64,000 nt of DNA, from contig CAYOZN010000024.1 of the NCBI GenBank assembly GCA_964408455.1, positions 1 through 64,000 of the forward strand. Direction: 5' to 3'. Each line of letters begins with the position of its first letter. Position 1 is the first letter of the stretch. Source of the stretch: CAYOZN01 sp964408455 (GTDB lineage Bacteria > Planctomycetota > Phycisphaerae > UBA1845 > UTPLA1). The position numbers and the translations under genes are program-made. Of this stretch, positions 33,920 through 42,596 are shown piece by piece. The notes below the pieces were generated by a model. That model did not search any database, was not told where the DNA came from, and worked only from the letters and a program-made list of their open reading frames with translations.

Positions 33920-35149
33920 TTACTTTTCCTTCCCCCACAACTGGGCCAATTCCACCAGCACCTTGACCGCATTTTCCATCTGCTCGAGCACGGCGAACTC
34001 CAGCGGCGAGTGGAAGTTGTGCATGCCGGTGGACAGATTGGGGCAGGGCAGGCCCTTTTCGCTCAGCCGCGAGCCGTCGGTCCCGCCGCGGATGGACTGG
34101 TGCTTCGGCGTCATGCCGGCGCGGCGAATGGCCTCTTCGGCCAGCGTCATGGCCCGCGGCTCCTTGCCGAGATATTCGAGCATGTTGCGATACTGCTCGG
34201 TCACGTCAATTTTTATCTTCGCCTCCGGGTGCTCGGCGGAAAGGGTGTCGGCAATGGTGCGGAGGATCTTCTCCTGCTCGGCCAGTTCGGCCGTCTTGAA
34301 CGAGCGCAGGAGGACCTTGAGCTTGACCTCGGGCACGCCGCCTTCGATGACGTAGGGATGCATGAAGCCAACGCGGCCTTCTGTCGTTTCGGGCGCCATC
34401 GTGCGCCACGGCAGGCGCTCGATAAACTGTCCTGCCAGGCGGATGGCATTGACCATGCGATCCTTGGCAAAGCCGGGATGGATGTTTTTGCCGGTGATGG
34501 TGACGGTCGCCAGATTGGCGGACCAGGTTTCGTTTTCGATGTAGGCCTCGTCTTCGCCGTCGAGGGTGTAGGCGCAAATGGCGCCGACCTTTTTCAAATC
34601 GATGTGGTCGGTGCCGTGGCCGATTTCCTCGTCGCAGGTGAAGACGATGCGGATGGGCCCGTGCTTCAATTCCGAATGGCTCATCAAATGGGCCGCGGCG
34701 GTCATGATGACGGCGACGCCGGCCTTGTCGTCGGCGCCGAGAAGCGTGGTGCCGTCGGTCGTGATGATGGTCTTGCCCTTGCAGGCTTTCAGCGCCGGCG
34801 CCTCTGCCACGCGGATGACCTTGGACTTGTCACCGGGGAGCACGATGTCGCTGCCGTCGTAATTGCGGATAATGTTGGGCTTGACGTTCTTTGCGGTGTA
34901 TTCGGGCGACGTGTCGACGTGAGCGAGCCAGGCGATGGTCGGCGCGCCGTCGACGTTGGCCGGGATCGTCGCCATGACGATGCCTTTTTCGCTCATGCCG
35001 ACGTCAGACAGCTTGAGCTGCGACAGCTCCTCCTTCAGCATGCGGCCGAGATCGAGCTGGCTGGGCGTGCTGGGATAGGTGGGAGAATCTTCCTTTGCGG
35101 TCGTTTCGATTTGGACATAGCGACAGAAGCGATCGAGAAGCGTGCTCAT
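33920..35149 (-). CDS. pepT: Peptidase T (tripeptide aminopeptidase)
   Basis: PepT removes the N-terminal residue from tripeptides in the cytosol. The M20 zinc sites are present: LAHVDTSPE, TLLGADDKAG, FTCDEEIGHG, TLDGEDEAYIENE and RGGTDGSRLSEKGLPCPNL, with the terminal GMHNFHSPLEFA. The length of 409 residues is normal. GGAGG lies before the ATG. It heads a run of transporter genes (OPT, POT, POT), which links peptide import directly to hydrolysis. Confidence 0.97.
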   Translation of the reverse strand: MSTLLDRFCRYVQIETTAKEDSPTYPSTPSQLDLGRMLKEELSQLKLSDVGMSEKGIVMATIPANVDGAPTIAWLAHVDTSPEYTAKNVKPNIIRNYDGSDIVLPGDKSKVIRVAEAPALKACKGKTIITTDGTTLLGADDKAGVAVIMTAAAHLMSHSELKHGPIRIVFTCDEEIGHGTDHIDLKKVGAICAYTLDGEDEAYIENETWSANLATVTITGKNIHPGFAKDRMVNAIRLAGQFIERLPWRTMAPETTEGRVGFMHPYVIEGGVPEVKLKVLLRSFKTAELAEQEKILRTIADTLSAEHPEAKIKIDVTEQYRNMLEYLGKEPRAMTLAEEAIRRAGMTPKHQSIRGGTDGSRLSEKGLPCPNLSTGMHNFHSPLEFAVLEQMENAVKVLVELAQLWGKEK

Positions 35150-35255
35150 GGCGTCCTCCAGTCTGGCGTTGCGGCTGCGAGGGCTGCGGCGGAGTCAGAC
35201 GACTGGCACGCCGGCATGCCTGCGGTGCGCTCGGGCATGCCAGCCCCGGTCCCGC

Positions 35256-35474
35256 CTAAATGCCGAGTAGATCGGAGATGATGATCGCGACGGTGTTGAT
35301 CAGCACCGAGTTGATCAGTGATTGCAATTCAAAATTTACGGCGCCCAGAAGGTCGGGGAAGCATGCGGGCACCTGAAAGAGCGGCAAGGCGGCGGCCATG
35401 ACCAACATCCGCCTTCGCCTGCGCAAGATCCAACGAAATACGCGCTTCTGCCCCGACACGTTGCGACTGGTCAT
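35256..35474 (-). CDS. Small exported protein, third of a tandem set
   Basis: The 72-residue protein has a basic N-terminus (RWILRRRRR), a hydrophobic segment, a Cys at the end of LPLFQVPAC that may be lipidated, and then an amphipathic/hydrophobic tail rich in Leu, Ile and Val (INSVLINTVAIIISDLLGI). AGGAGG stands 6 nt before the ATG, the clearest ribosome site of the three. It follows the next gene by 30 nt. I know no family name. Confidence 0.7.
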   Translation of the reverse strand: MTSRNVSGQKRVFRWILRRRRRMLVMAAALPLFQVPACFPDLLGAVNFELQSLINSVLINTVAIIISDLLGI

Positions 35475-35504
35475 TGCAGGCCTCCTGACAGAACCCGGCA
35501 GGCA

Positions 35505-35711
35505 TCAGACAACGCCGAAAATAGTGTTGAAAACAAGCGACGTGACGGTCTGGATGACCACGGCCGACGTGAGAATCAGGTTCTCGGCCAGCACGCGATT
35601 GAAGGCATCATCCGGCAGACAGCCGAAGGACTGATACAGGACCAGGACCGGCAGAACCTTGGCGATTCGCAGAAGCCTGCGGTGATGTCGGGCGACCATG
35701 GGGTGCGTCAT
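35505..35711 (-). CDS. Small exported protein, second of a tandem set
   Basis: The 68-residue protein repeats the plan of its neighbour: Arg-rich start (RHHRRLLR), hydrophobic helix, a Cys in YQSFGC followed by acidic residues, and a hydrophobic tail (VVIQTVTSLVFNTIFGVV). The purine-rich GGGAGG directly precedes the ATG at 35711 and a second ATG at 35699 may be the true start. A strong terminator hairpin ends only 7 nt upstream, which is odd for an expressed gene. Confidence 0.6.
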   Translation of the reverse strand: MTHPMVARHHRRLLRIAKVLPVLVLYQSFGCLPDDAFNRVLAENLILTSAVVIQTVTSLVFNTIFGVV

Positions 35712-35718
35712 CCTCCCG

Positions 35719-35762
35719 AAAAAAAAGCCCCGGGCACAGTCCAGTCGGACTGTAACCGGGGC
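35719..35762 (-). terminator. Rho-independent terminator directly upstream of a start codon
   Basis: On the minus strand GCCCCGG pairs with CCGGGGC and ACAGTCC with GGACTGT around a GACT loop, with a 2-nt internal mismatch, and eight T follow (A-run 35719-35726 on the plus strand). It would stop transcripts arriving from the 36124 gene. The T-run ends 7 nt before the ATG at 35711, so it could be an attenuator. Confidence 0.88.
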
Positions 35763-35799
35763 GGATCATAGCACGGGAGGCAGATGGATGCGACGGGTT

Positions 35800-35849
35800 C
35801 ACCGGTTGGAAACCGGTGCCACATTTACCGGTTGGAAACCGGTGCAGCC
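35800..35849. repeat. Two palindromic units with GGTGC tails
   Basis: Two copies of ACCGGTTGGAAACCGGT occur in direct order at 35801-35817 and 35828-35844, the first followed by GCCAC and the second by GCAGCC. The same core occurs at 58549. The copies lie between the first and second small exported genes, upstream of the terminator on the minus strand. Confidence 0.8.
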
Positions 35850-35860
35850 AGAAGCCCGGA

Positions 35861-36124
35861 TCAGCAGGCCCAGGTCTGGGCGACGTCCACGATGGCCTTG
35901 ACGACCTGCTGCGTGGTATCGGAATCGGAGCCATCAATCGCCAAGAAGAAGGCGCTGATGAGCGAGGACAGCACGCCGGTCAACGAGGCCTGGAAGCCGG
36001 ACAACAGGGTGTCGCGGACCTCCGGATCGCAGCCGGAGAAGCTGAGCTGAAGGGCGAATCCACCGGCAACCAGCGGCGCCCAGCGCTTGGCGGACAACAG
36101 CAGGAAAGGATGCTTTGACTTCAT
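35861..36124 (-). CDS. Small exported protein, first of a tandem set
   Basis: The 87-residue protein has a basic start (MKSKHPFLLLSAKRW), a hydrophobic signal segment and a lipobox-like LSFSGC followed by DPE. The mature part is hydrophobic and helical (FQASLTGVLSSLISAFFLA), then acidic, and ends TWAC. ATG at 36124 with AAGGAG 6 nt upstream is the better start. It shares the signal-Cys-acidic-hydrophobic plan with the two genes downstream, which suggests a local family. Confidence 0.7.
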   Translation of the reverse strand: MKSKHPFLLLSAKRWAPLVAGGFALQLSFSGCDPEVRDTLLSGFQASLTGVLSSLISAFFLAIDGSDSDTTQQVVKAIVDVAQTWAC

Positions 36125-36278
36125 GACCATCTCCTTCAGAAGCCCGATGAGATCAGGTTCCAGTTAAACATGGACGGGCGTGGTCCGGTTGAATCCATCC
36201 GGTGGCGCGTAGAGTCGCCGAACGCCGTCCAAAACCGCCATGCGGCGTTCCGATGTCCCGTCGCAACAAGCATACGAT

Positions 36279-37484
36279 TCAAACCGTGATACACATCGGC
36301 GCAGGAGACAGATGCGGTTTAGCAATCGCTGCGGATTCGACCTGGACGTGCCGCGAGATCGGACGTCGAATGACGCGGGGGCCGAGAAGACAGGTGACTT
36401 CGTAGGGAATGGTGCCGATCTGTTGCGCCAGGGAGGCGACGGAGTTGGGTCGCTCGGGGCGATCGTCGATGAGCGTCATTTCGGTCCCGACCGGTAAGGC
36501 GGGCAAATCGGTGAGGTCGATGGCCAACTGGTCCATGGAGATGCGTCCGATAACCGGAGCGTCCCCCACCGGCGTACCGACGACCGCCGCGTTCGATCGG
36601 GCCCGCAGAAATCCGTCAGAATAGCCGCATGGCAGAATCCCCAGGCGCGTCGCGCGCCTGGCGACAAAAGTGTGGGCATATCCGACGCCGTGGCCGGGCG
36701 GCAGTTCCTTGACCCCCGTGAGATGCGAGACGAGCCGCAGGATCGGCCGCAGCTCGATGGCCGAGGCCAGGTGCGGCGCCGGGTGAAGGCCGTACAGCGC
36801 CAAACCCGGCCGCACCATGTCAAAGTGCGCGTCGGGCCGTGCAATCGTGGCGGCACTGTTGGCGATGTGCAGCAGCGTGCCGGCGGGCAGCCGCGCCCCG
36901 CGCGCGGCCGCAAAGCGGCGAAACGCGGCCAGCTGCGCTTCGACGATATTCATGTCCTCGAAGTCGGCCGTGGCAAAGTGGGAGTAGAGCCCGCACAGGC
37001 GCAGACTCCGACATTGCAGGGCCGCGCCGACGAGGGCATCGAGCTCCCTGGGCATCACGCCCATGCGACCCATGCCCGTGTCGAGCTTGATGTGCGCGGG
37101 GATCGGCAAATCCGCGCCGATTTCCTCGATTAACCGAATGGTGTCCGGATCGGTCAGCGTCATGCACAGGTTGTGCTCGACGAAGGCGCCCAGCCGTTCG
37201 CGACGCTGCGCCGGGCACGGGATGGCGAGCGGATGGCCCAGCACGAGGATCGGCCTCAACCAGCCAAGGGCTCGCAGCTCGATCGCCTCCTGGATATTTG
37301 CGACGGCGGCGAATTCGACGCCTTCGTCCTGCACGATCGGCGCCACGGCGGCCATGCCGTGGCCGTAGGCATCGGCCTTGAGCGCGGCGCACATCCGGAC
37401 GCCCGGGCGGCAAATGGCACGCAAGGCGCGCAGGTTGTGGCGCAGGTGGTCGGTATCGATGTAGGCGATGAGGTCGGTGAACAT
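36279..37484 (-). CDS. alr: Alanine racemase
   Basis: Alr makes D-alanine for peptidoglycan from L-alanine with pyridoxal phosphate. The cofactor lysine is Lys36 in ALKADAYGHG, the substrate side has HIKLDTGMGRMG, and the second catalytic Tyr lies in GVGYAHTFVA, where most enzymes have GYGRTF. The C-terminal beta domain contains GRISMDQLAIDLTDLP. The length of 401 residues is slightly above average. ATG at 37484 fits the family N-terminus and has GGGA upstream. Confidence 0.95.
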   Translation of the reverse strand: MFTDLIAYIDTDHLRHNLRALRAICRPGVRMCAALKADAYGHGMAAVAPIVQDEGVEFAAVANIQEAIELRALGWLRPILVLGHPLAIPCPAQRRERLGAFVEHNLCMTLTDPDTIRLIEEIGADLPIPAHIKLDTGMGRMGVMPRELDALVGAALQCRSLRLCGLYSHFATADFEDMNIVEAQLAAFRRFAAARGARLPAGTLLHIANSAATIARPDAHFDMVRPGLALYGLHPAPHLASAIELRPILRLVSHLTGVKELPPGHGVGYAHTFVARRATRLGILPCGYSDGFLRARSNAAVVGTPVGDAPVIGRISMDQLAIDLTDLPALPVGTEMTLIDDRPERPNSVASLAQQIGTIPYEVTCLLGPRVIRRPISRHVQVESAAIAKPHLSPAPMCITV

Positions 37485-37656
37485 CCGTGTCCCGTAGCGT
37501 GGTCGTCCTTGCCACGCATCTATATGCATCGGCTGCCGGAAAAAATAAAGTGAAAAACCGCGCCGATGCCAGGATTACGCGATTCCCGCGCAATTCACAG
37601 GCACCCGCAATGACGGTTCGACCGCAATTCAGGTATGCGCGGGCCCGCCAACCGGT

Positions 37657-39375
37657 TCAGAATTCCTGCCGGCGGAATGCACGCAGGCCGATCCAGAGGG
37701 ACGCCGCCGTCGTGCCGCCGCACAGCAGGATCAGCACAGCGAAGCACCCCCACGATTGCAACGGTACGCCGGCCAGGTCGCCCTTCTGCACCATGAACCA
37801 GCAGGCGCCCCCGAAGAGCCCGACCGTCATGGCGACCACGCCGACACTGGCGATGAGATTCACGGTTCCGCCGAGGCCCGAGGCAATGCGGCTGGGATTG
37901 ATCTCGCGATAGTCCGGCAGGCGCGCGCCAAGCCCGACGGCCATGCCGCACAGGGCAGCGCAGGCAGCGATGGTGGCGACGGCCTGAAGCGCGGCGAGCG
38001 ACAGTGGCAGATCGATGGCACGAATCGAAAGCCAGGTGACGAGCAGGGCCGAGCCGGCGGTGATGGTCATCGCGTAGGCGAACTTGGCGGCGATGACGCT
38101 TCCCCGGCTCAGGGGCCAGAGCCCGACCAGCCACGACTGCCGCCCTTCCAGCGACATCATCGGAAACACAAACCGGCTGGTGAAGGTGGAGAGAATGAGC
38201 GTGATGGCGCCGTAGTTCAGAAAGCAGATCAGCGCGCGCCACTGAGTCGTGAAGCCCTCCGGCCGCGTGCGCGGCAGATAGAACAGGTAAAGCGAGAGAA
38301 GGCCGAACAGGATGGCCAGTTGCGACCATTGGAGCGGATCGCGCAGAAAGTTGCGCACGTCCTTGAGAATGAGCAGCCTCATGCGGATCGGCAGATAGAA
38401 GAACAGCGCCGCCGTGATCCACCGCGAGAATCGGCCGGTGACGCGCTGCGTCCGGATCGGCGCCGACCCGGCGCGGCCGAAGGCGACCATCAGCTTGCGT
38501 GCGGCGATGGCGGTGGACCACCAGGCCGCAAACAGGGCCGTCGAGCCCGTCACCAGCAGATAAAACACCGCATCCAGTGGCTTATTCTCGATGGAAAGCT
38601 GAATCGACCGAGAGACCCACGTCGACGGGAGCATGGCCGCCTTGAGATAGCTGAGATCGCCCAGCAGATTGTCGATGGACTCGCGGGTGATCTGGGCCGC
38701 CGACAGCGACCACAGCTTTCCCCACCAGGCGAGCAGCATCACGAGCAGCACGACCGTGACATACAAGACCGTCCGCCCCGCCATGCGCGGCACGTAGAGG
38801 GCAACGGCCAATGCAGCGAGCAGCCCGGCGGCGCCGGGGATGGGCACGAAGCCGAGAAAGGCGCCGATGAACGTGGGATAGAAGTGCCAGGGCAGGTCCT
38901 GCGCCCGCCCCACCGCCAGCATCAGCGGCAACCCCAGCAGGACCAGCGACCAGCTGGCAAAGAAGATCGACTCAATGAACATGATGGCGACGACGCTCTC
39001 GGCCCGGTTGGGCGCCGCGAGCAGGAACGACGGTTCGTCGCGGCTGAAGAGGGCGCCGTACACGATGATGCCGGTGGAGAACGCCAATAGCAGCGTCATG
39101 GAAAAGAAGAACAGGTGAAAGACATATGGCAGCGCGATGACCGATTCCTGCTCGAACCGGCGGATGAACACGAGTATGCGGTCGAAGATCAGGTACAGCG
39201 TGCCCCAGATGATGGCGACGAAGGCGATCACCATCAGGAGCTGAAGCGGATTCTGGTCGACAAGCTGCTTGAGCCGGTTTCGCAGAATGGCCAGCTTCAG
39301 GCGCAGCAGCACGCCGAAGCCCGGTGGCCGGGCCTGCGCAGGTGTTAACGGAATGGCATGCGCGAAGTGGGTCAT
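37657..39375 (-). CDS. ABC-2-like transporter permease
   Basis: The 572-residue membrane protein has about 12-14 hydrophobic segments in two halves, without a nucleotide-binding domain. FSRDEPSFLLAAPNRAESVV and a soluble loop RMRLLILKDVRNFLRDPLQWSQL are characteristic of putative ABC-2 exporter permeases of this size. It starts 6 nt after the stop of the ATPase gene, so the two form one transporter. Substrate unknown; export of a lipid, drug or polymer is typical. Confidence 0.85.
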   Translation of the reverse strand: MTHFAHAIPLTPAQARPPGFGVLLRLKLAILRNRLKQLVDQNPLQLLMVIAFVAIIWGTLYLIFDRILVFIRRFEQESVIALPYVFHLFFFSMTLLLAFSTGIIVYGALFSRDEPSFLLAAPNRAESVVAIMFIESIFFASWSLVLLGLPLMLAVGRAQDLPWHFYPTFIGAFLGFVPIPGAAGLLAALAVALYVPRMAGRTVLYVTVVLLVMLLAWWGKLWSLSAAQITRESIDNLLGDLSYLKAAMLPSTWVSRSIQLSIENKPLDAVFYLLVTGSTALFAAWWSTAIAARKLMVAFGRAGSAPIRTQRVTGRFSRWITAALFFYLPIRMRLLILKDVRNFLRDPLQWSQLAILFGLLSLYLFYLPRTRPEGFTTQWRALICFLNYGAITLILSTFTSRFVFPMMSLEGRQSWLVGLWPLSRGSVIAAKFAYAMTITAGSALLVTWLSIRAIDLPLSLAALQAVATIAACAALCGMAVGLGARLPDYREINPSRIASGLGGTVNLIASVGVVAMTVGLFGGACWFMVQKGDLAGVPLQSWGCFAVLILLCGGTTAASLWIGLRAFRRQEF

Positions 39376-39381
39376 TGGGCG

Positions 39382-40155
39382 TCAGCCTGCATGGCCCGCG
39401 ATGGAACCTTCGGCCGAGTCTTCCGGCGCCGTCAGTTGCAGGAAAATGTCCTCGAGGCGGTGTTCGCGCTCGGCCTTGGCTCGCAATTCCGCCAGAGTGC
39501 CGCAGGCGATCAGCCGCCCGTGATTGATGATGCCAATGCGATCGGCGATGCTCTCGGCGACGTCGAGCGTGTGGGTGCTCATGAAGACGGTGCGGCCGGC
39601 ATCGGCCCATTCGCGGAACAGCTCCTTCACGCGGCGAACCGAGCGCGGATCGAGGCCGACCATGGGCTCGTCCACCACGAGCACGTCGGGCTCGTGCAGC
39701 AGGGCCGCGGCCAGCACGACGCGCTGCTTCATGCCGTGGGAAAAACCCTCCGCGAGCTGGTCGGCGAACGCCGTGACATCGAGCCGCTCCATGTAGCGCT
39801 TCAGCCGGGCCGAAAGCGCCGATGGCTCCACCGAGTACATCTGTGCGACGAACGTCATGAACTCGCGGGCCGTCAGTTTGCCATAAAGGAATGGCTGATC
39901 GGGAACGAACGCGAGGCGAGACTTGGCTTCCTGATTGTCGGCCGACATGGTTTGTCCGCAGACCGCAATTCGTCCGCTGTCCGGCGAGAGCAGGCCGGTG
40001 ATCATCTTGATCGTTGTCGTCTTGCCGGCGCCGTTGGGGCCCAGGAACGCGAAGACCTCTCCGCGATACACGTCGAGGGAAATGTTGTCCACTGCCCGAA
40101 GCCTGCCATAGCAGCGGGTCACGTCGCGGATCTCGATGGTGCACTCGCGTGACAT
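39382..40155 (-). CDS. ABC transporter ATP-binding protein
   Basis: The 257-residue ATPase has Walker A GPNGAGKTTT (about residues 39-48), signature FSHGMKQRVVLAAAL (a variant of LSGGQ), Walker B VLVVDEPMVGLD and the switch His in MSTHTLDVAE. This subtype pairs with ABC-2 permeases. It is downstream of a membrane-anchored protein gene (57 nt) and directly upstream of the permease gene. Confidence 0.94.
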   Translation of the reverse strand: MSRECTIEIRDVTRCYGRLRAVDNISLDVYRGEVFAFLGPNGAGKTTTIKMITGLLSPDSGRIAVCGQTMSADNQEAKSRLAFVPDQPFLYGKLTAREFMTFVAQMYSVEPSALSARLKRYMERLDVTAFADQLAEGFSHGMKQRVVLAAALLHEPDVLVVDEPMVGLDPRSVRRVKELFREWADAGRTVFMSTHTLDVAESIADRIGIINHGRLIACGTLAELRAKAEREHRLEDIFLQLTAPEDSAEGSIAGHAG

Positions 40156-40212
40156 GGTTTTGCTCGCCTGCGTCGGTCGGAGGCATGCCGGCCGGCATCG
40201 ACCGGGTATTGC

Positions 40213-41070
40213 TCAATTCTCGCTGGCCGGCACGCGTGCGGCCCGCGACCGCTCCGAACGGGCCTCGCGCAGGAACTTCGCCTCCTGCCTGGCTTTTCGA
40301 TATCTCTGCCGCTCAAACGGCTGGTCAATCATCCGGCACTTGCCGACCAGCGGTATGCGGACTTCCTGCCGCAGCACCCGTCCGCTCTCGTCGGCCCAGG
40401 CAACGGCGCCGGCCGCCTCGATGCGGAAACACTCCACGCGGCGGCCAGCGTGTTCGATGGATTCCCTGCCGGTCACCTCGACGAGGATGGTCGTGAATTC
40501 CACGGATTGACCCTTCAGCAGCGACAATGGATCGAGCGTACGCAGACGCCACCGCTGGCCGACGCGCAGGTTGCTTAGATGAGTGAAGGGGCGGATGGAA
40601 TCAGACAGGTATTGCGCCAGGCGGCCGTCGAGAGATAGCTGGGTGACCGTTTCGCCGACGCGGGCGGTACAGGCGTATTCCTGTTCGTAACGGGCACCGT
40701 CGATGTGGGCAGATAGCAGGGCCGTCTCGATTCGAAACGAGAACTCGTCGAGCTTGCGATCTTCGCCGTAGGTCAGGTCGGTCTCGAGATACAGATCGCC
40801 GGCCAGGGGCAGGACGCGTGAAAGGGCCTTCAAATCGAGTTCCGTCAGGCTGAGTACGCTCTGCTGGCCGGGCAGGGTCAGCGTCGTGACCCAGGTGGTG
40901 CCGATCAGGCGGCCATCTTCACTGTACATGCCGACCTGGAATTCGGCCTGCGGGATGGGGGCGGAGGGCGGATCGTCGGCGAGCCAGTATGGCAGGACGT
41001 CACGGCGAATCAGCAGGCCCATGCACAACAGCCAGACGACCGTGATGATGATACCGATGGCGCGGTTCAT
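40213..41070 (-). CDS. Hypothetical membrane-anchored protein upstream of the ABC genes
   Basis: The 285-residue protein has one N-terminal membrane segment (IGIIITVVWLLCMGLLI) and an extracytoplasmic beta-rich domain containing NLRVGQRWRLRTLDPLSLL and EVTGRESIEHAGRRVECFRIE. Similar domains are seen in planctomycete hypothetical proteins next to ABC exporters. It is the first gene of a probable three-gene operon with the ATPase and permease and may be an accessory subunit. Confidence 0.72.
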   Translation of the reverse strand: MNRAIGIIITVVWLLCMGLLIRRDVLPYWLADDPPSAPIPQAEFQVGMYSEDGRLIGTTWVTTLTLPGQQSVLSLTELDLKALSRVLPLAGDLYLETDLTYGEDRKLDEFSFRIETALLSAHIDGARYEQEYACTARVGETVTQLSLDGRLAQYLSDSIRPFTHLSNLRVGQRWRLRTLDPLSLLKGQSVEFTTILVEVTGRESIEHAGRRVECFRIEAAGAVAWADESGRVLRQEVRIPLVGKCRMIDQPFERQRYRKARQEAKFLREARSERSRAARVPASEN

Positions 41071-41260
41071 GGGTGCGAGGAATCCCGGCTGCGGAGGCTG
41101 CGCGGCACGCGGGCCGTCGAACCGCCTCCGGCCGATTCTATGAGTCGCGACTTCGCAGCGTCAAACGACAAAAGGTCGGGAAAACCCGCACGGGCATGCG
41201 GGTCGCGATAAAACTGCGCCTTGACATGGCCGGCGGCCTTGCGTCTTCTGCGCAGCAGGA

Positions 41261-42019
41261 ATGGTGCCTGGATTGGAAACCCGGACCTCTGAGAGAACGA
41301 TCAGTCGCAGGGCAAAGCGCCGGCAACGCCGCGCGCGGATGCTGCTGATGGCCGGCGGCGTCACAATCGGGCTAATGGCCACTTTGATCGTGTGCGCGCT
41401 GGTGGGCCCGTCGTGGTACGAGCCGCCCACAGTGCCGCCCGAACGGCAGCAGCGCGTCCGGAACGATCTGATCAACGCCGAACAGGCCTTCACACGCGCG
41501 CTCTTTGCCGGCGAAACGTTTGACTACCACATCTACGACGACATGGTCAACGAGTGGATCGCGATGCGGCGGGAGATATTTCCGCTCATCGACCGCCTCG
41601 CCCCTGCCCTGGTGGCCAATCCGTCGCTTCGAATCACCGAAGACGGCGTGAGCATCGCCGGCCGATGCGATCTGGCCGGCGTGAGCGCCGTCGTCTCACT
41701 GGACCTGGAACTGTTTCGCGACGAGCGCGGCATCGTCGTGCGGGCTTCGGCGGCCCGGTGCGGCCGGCTGCCTATCCCGCTGACGCTCTCGGCCCTGCGG
41801 CTCCAGCGGCCGATCGCCTGTGCGCAGGGCCGGCTCTGGCCCGGCAGTCCGGCGGCGCGGGGCAATCTCATCGACGGCCTGGTCATCTCCGATCGCGCCT
41901 GGTGGAACAACGGGGGCATTGCCTACCAGGTGCGCGAACTGTCGCTGAAGAAGGGGCAGATCGATCTGCGAGTTCAACCGCTGGGGCATCACGTCTCCAG
42001 TCGCGAAAGCGACCACTGA
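41261..42019 (+). CDS. Hypothetical single-pass membrane protein
   Basis: The 252-residue protein starts with a very basic segment (RRAKRRQRRAR), a membrane helix at about residues 27-50 and then a soluble domain with a possible lipid- or ligand-binding fold (LVANPSLRITEDGVSIAGRC). No family is recognised. AGGA touches the ATG at 41261, so a slightly later start is possible. Its last 31 nt overlap the convergent gene at 41989. Confidence 0.65.
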   Translation: MVPGLETRTSERTISRRAKRRQRRARMLLMAGGVTIGLMATLIVCALVGPSWYEPPTVPPERQQRVRNDLINAEQAFTRALFAGETFDYHIYDDMVNEWIAMRREIFPLIDRLAPALVANPSLRITEDGVSIAGRCDLAGVSAVVSLDLELFRDERGIVVRASAARCGRLPIPLTLSALRLQRPIACAQGRLWPGSPAARGNLIDGLVISDRAWWNNGGIAYQVRELSLKKGQIDLRVQPLGHHVSSRESDH

Positions 42020-42378
42020 TCGGTGTGCACCTCGCGCAACAGTTGAAATGCCCCGCTCAGTCGCTCGCCTTCGAGCCGGACGATCCATCGATCCTTCGCC
42101 ATCAGCACCAGCCGGCACTGTCCACGATCGTATCGCGTCACGCGGCCCCGATCTCCGGAGACCGGCCCCTCGTAGTCGAGGTAGACTTTGCGATGATCGG
42201 CGATGCGCACGCACGGCACCGGCCGGATGAGGGCAATCTCCGGCGGCTGGTCGACGCGCCACGTGGCCAGTGCATCGCCCGAATCGATCATCAAGTCGTA
42301 GTGGTTGCCCGAGGCGATCTCGTGATAGAGAACCACGAACGGCACCAGCGAACCCGGCTTGTGATTTTCCGTCGGCAT
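41989..42378 (-). CDS. Stand-alone LigD 3'-phosphoesterase-like protein
   Basis: The 129-residue protein resembles the phosphoesterase domain of bacterial DNA ligase D. FVVLYHEIASGNHYDLMID aligns with the QRHxAxxLHYDLRLE region, and YEGPVSGDRGRVTRYD with the later conserved loop. In LigD this domain trims 3' ends during non-homologous end joining. Here it stands alone, with no Ku or ligase in the window. ATG at 42378 is chosen over TTG at 42396. The enzymatic role is inferred. Confidence 0.75.
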   Translation of the reverse strand: MPTENHKPGSLVPFVVLYHEIASGNHYDLMIDSGDALATWRVDQPPEIALIRPVPCVRIADHRKVYLDYEGPVSGDRGRVTRYDRGQCRLVLMAKDRWIVRLEGERLSGAFQLLREVHTDQWSLSRLET

Positions 42379-42596
42379 GGCGAATCGCAGGCTCAATATG
42401 GTCGCGGACCCGGCATCGTTCCCTTGTTGCCGCCGCTGATTGACAGTAGCATTCTATCGCCGTGGCGAAGGCACGCGGGCGCGCCGCCAGCGAGGCCGCC
42501 TGTTGCCCGCTTGTTTGACCGCGCCCGCGCGGAAACGAGTCGCCGCCGGTGCGGCGATCCGCCAGGCCCTCGCCGGTGAAAGGGAAGTGCATCCCC

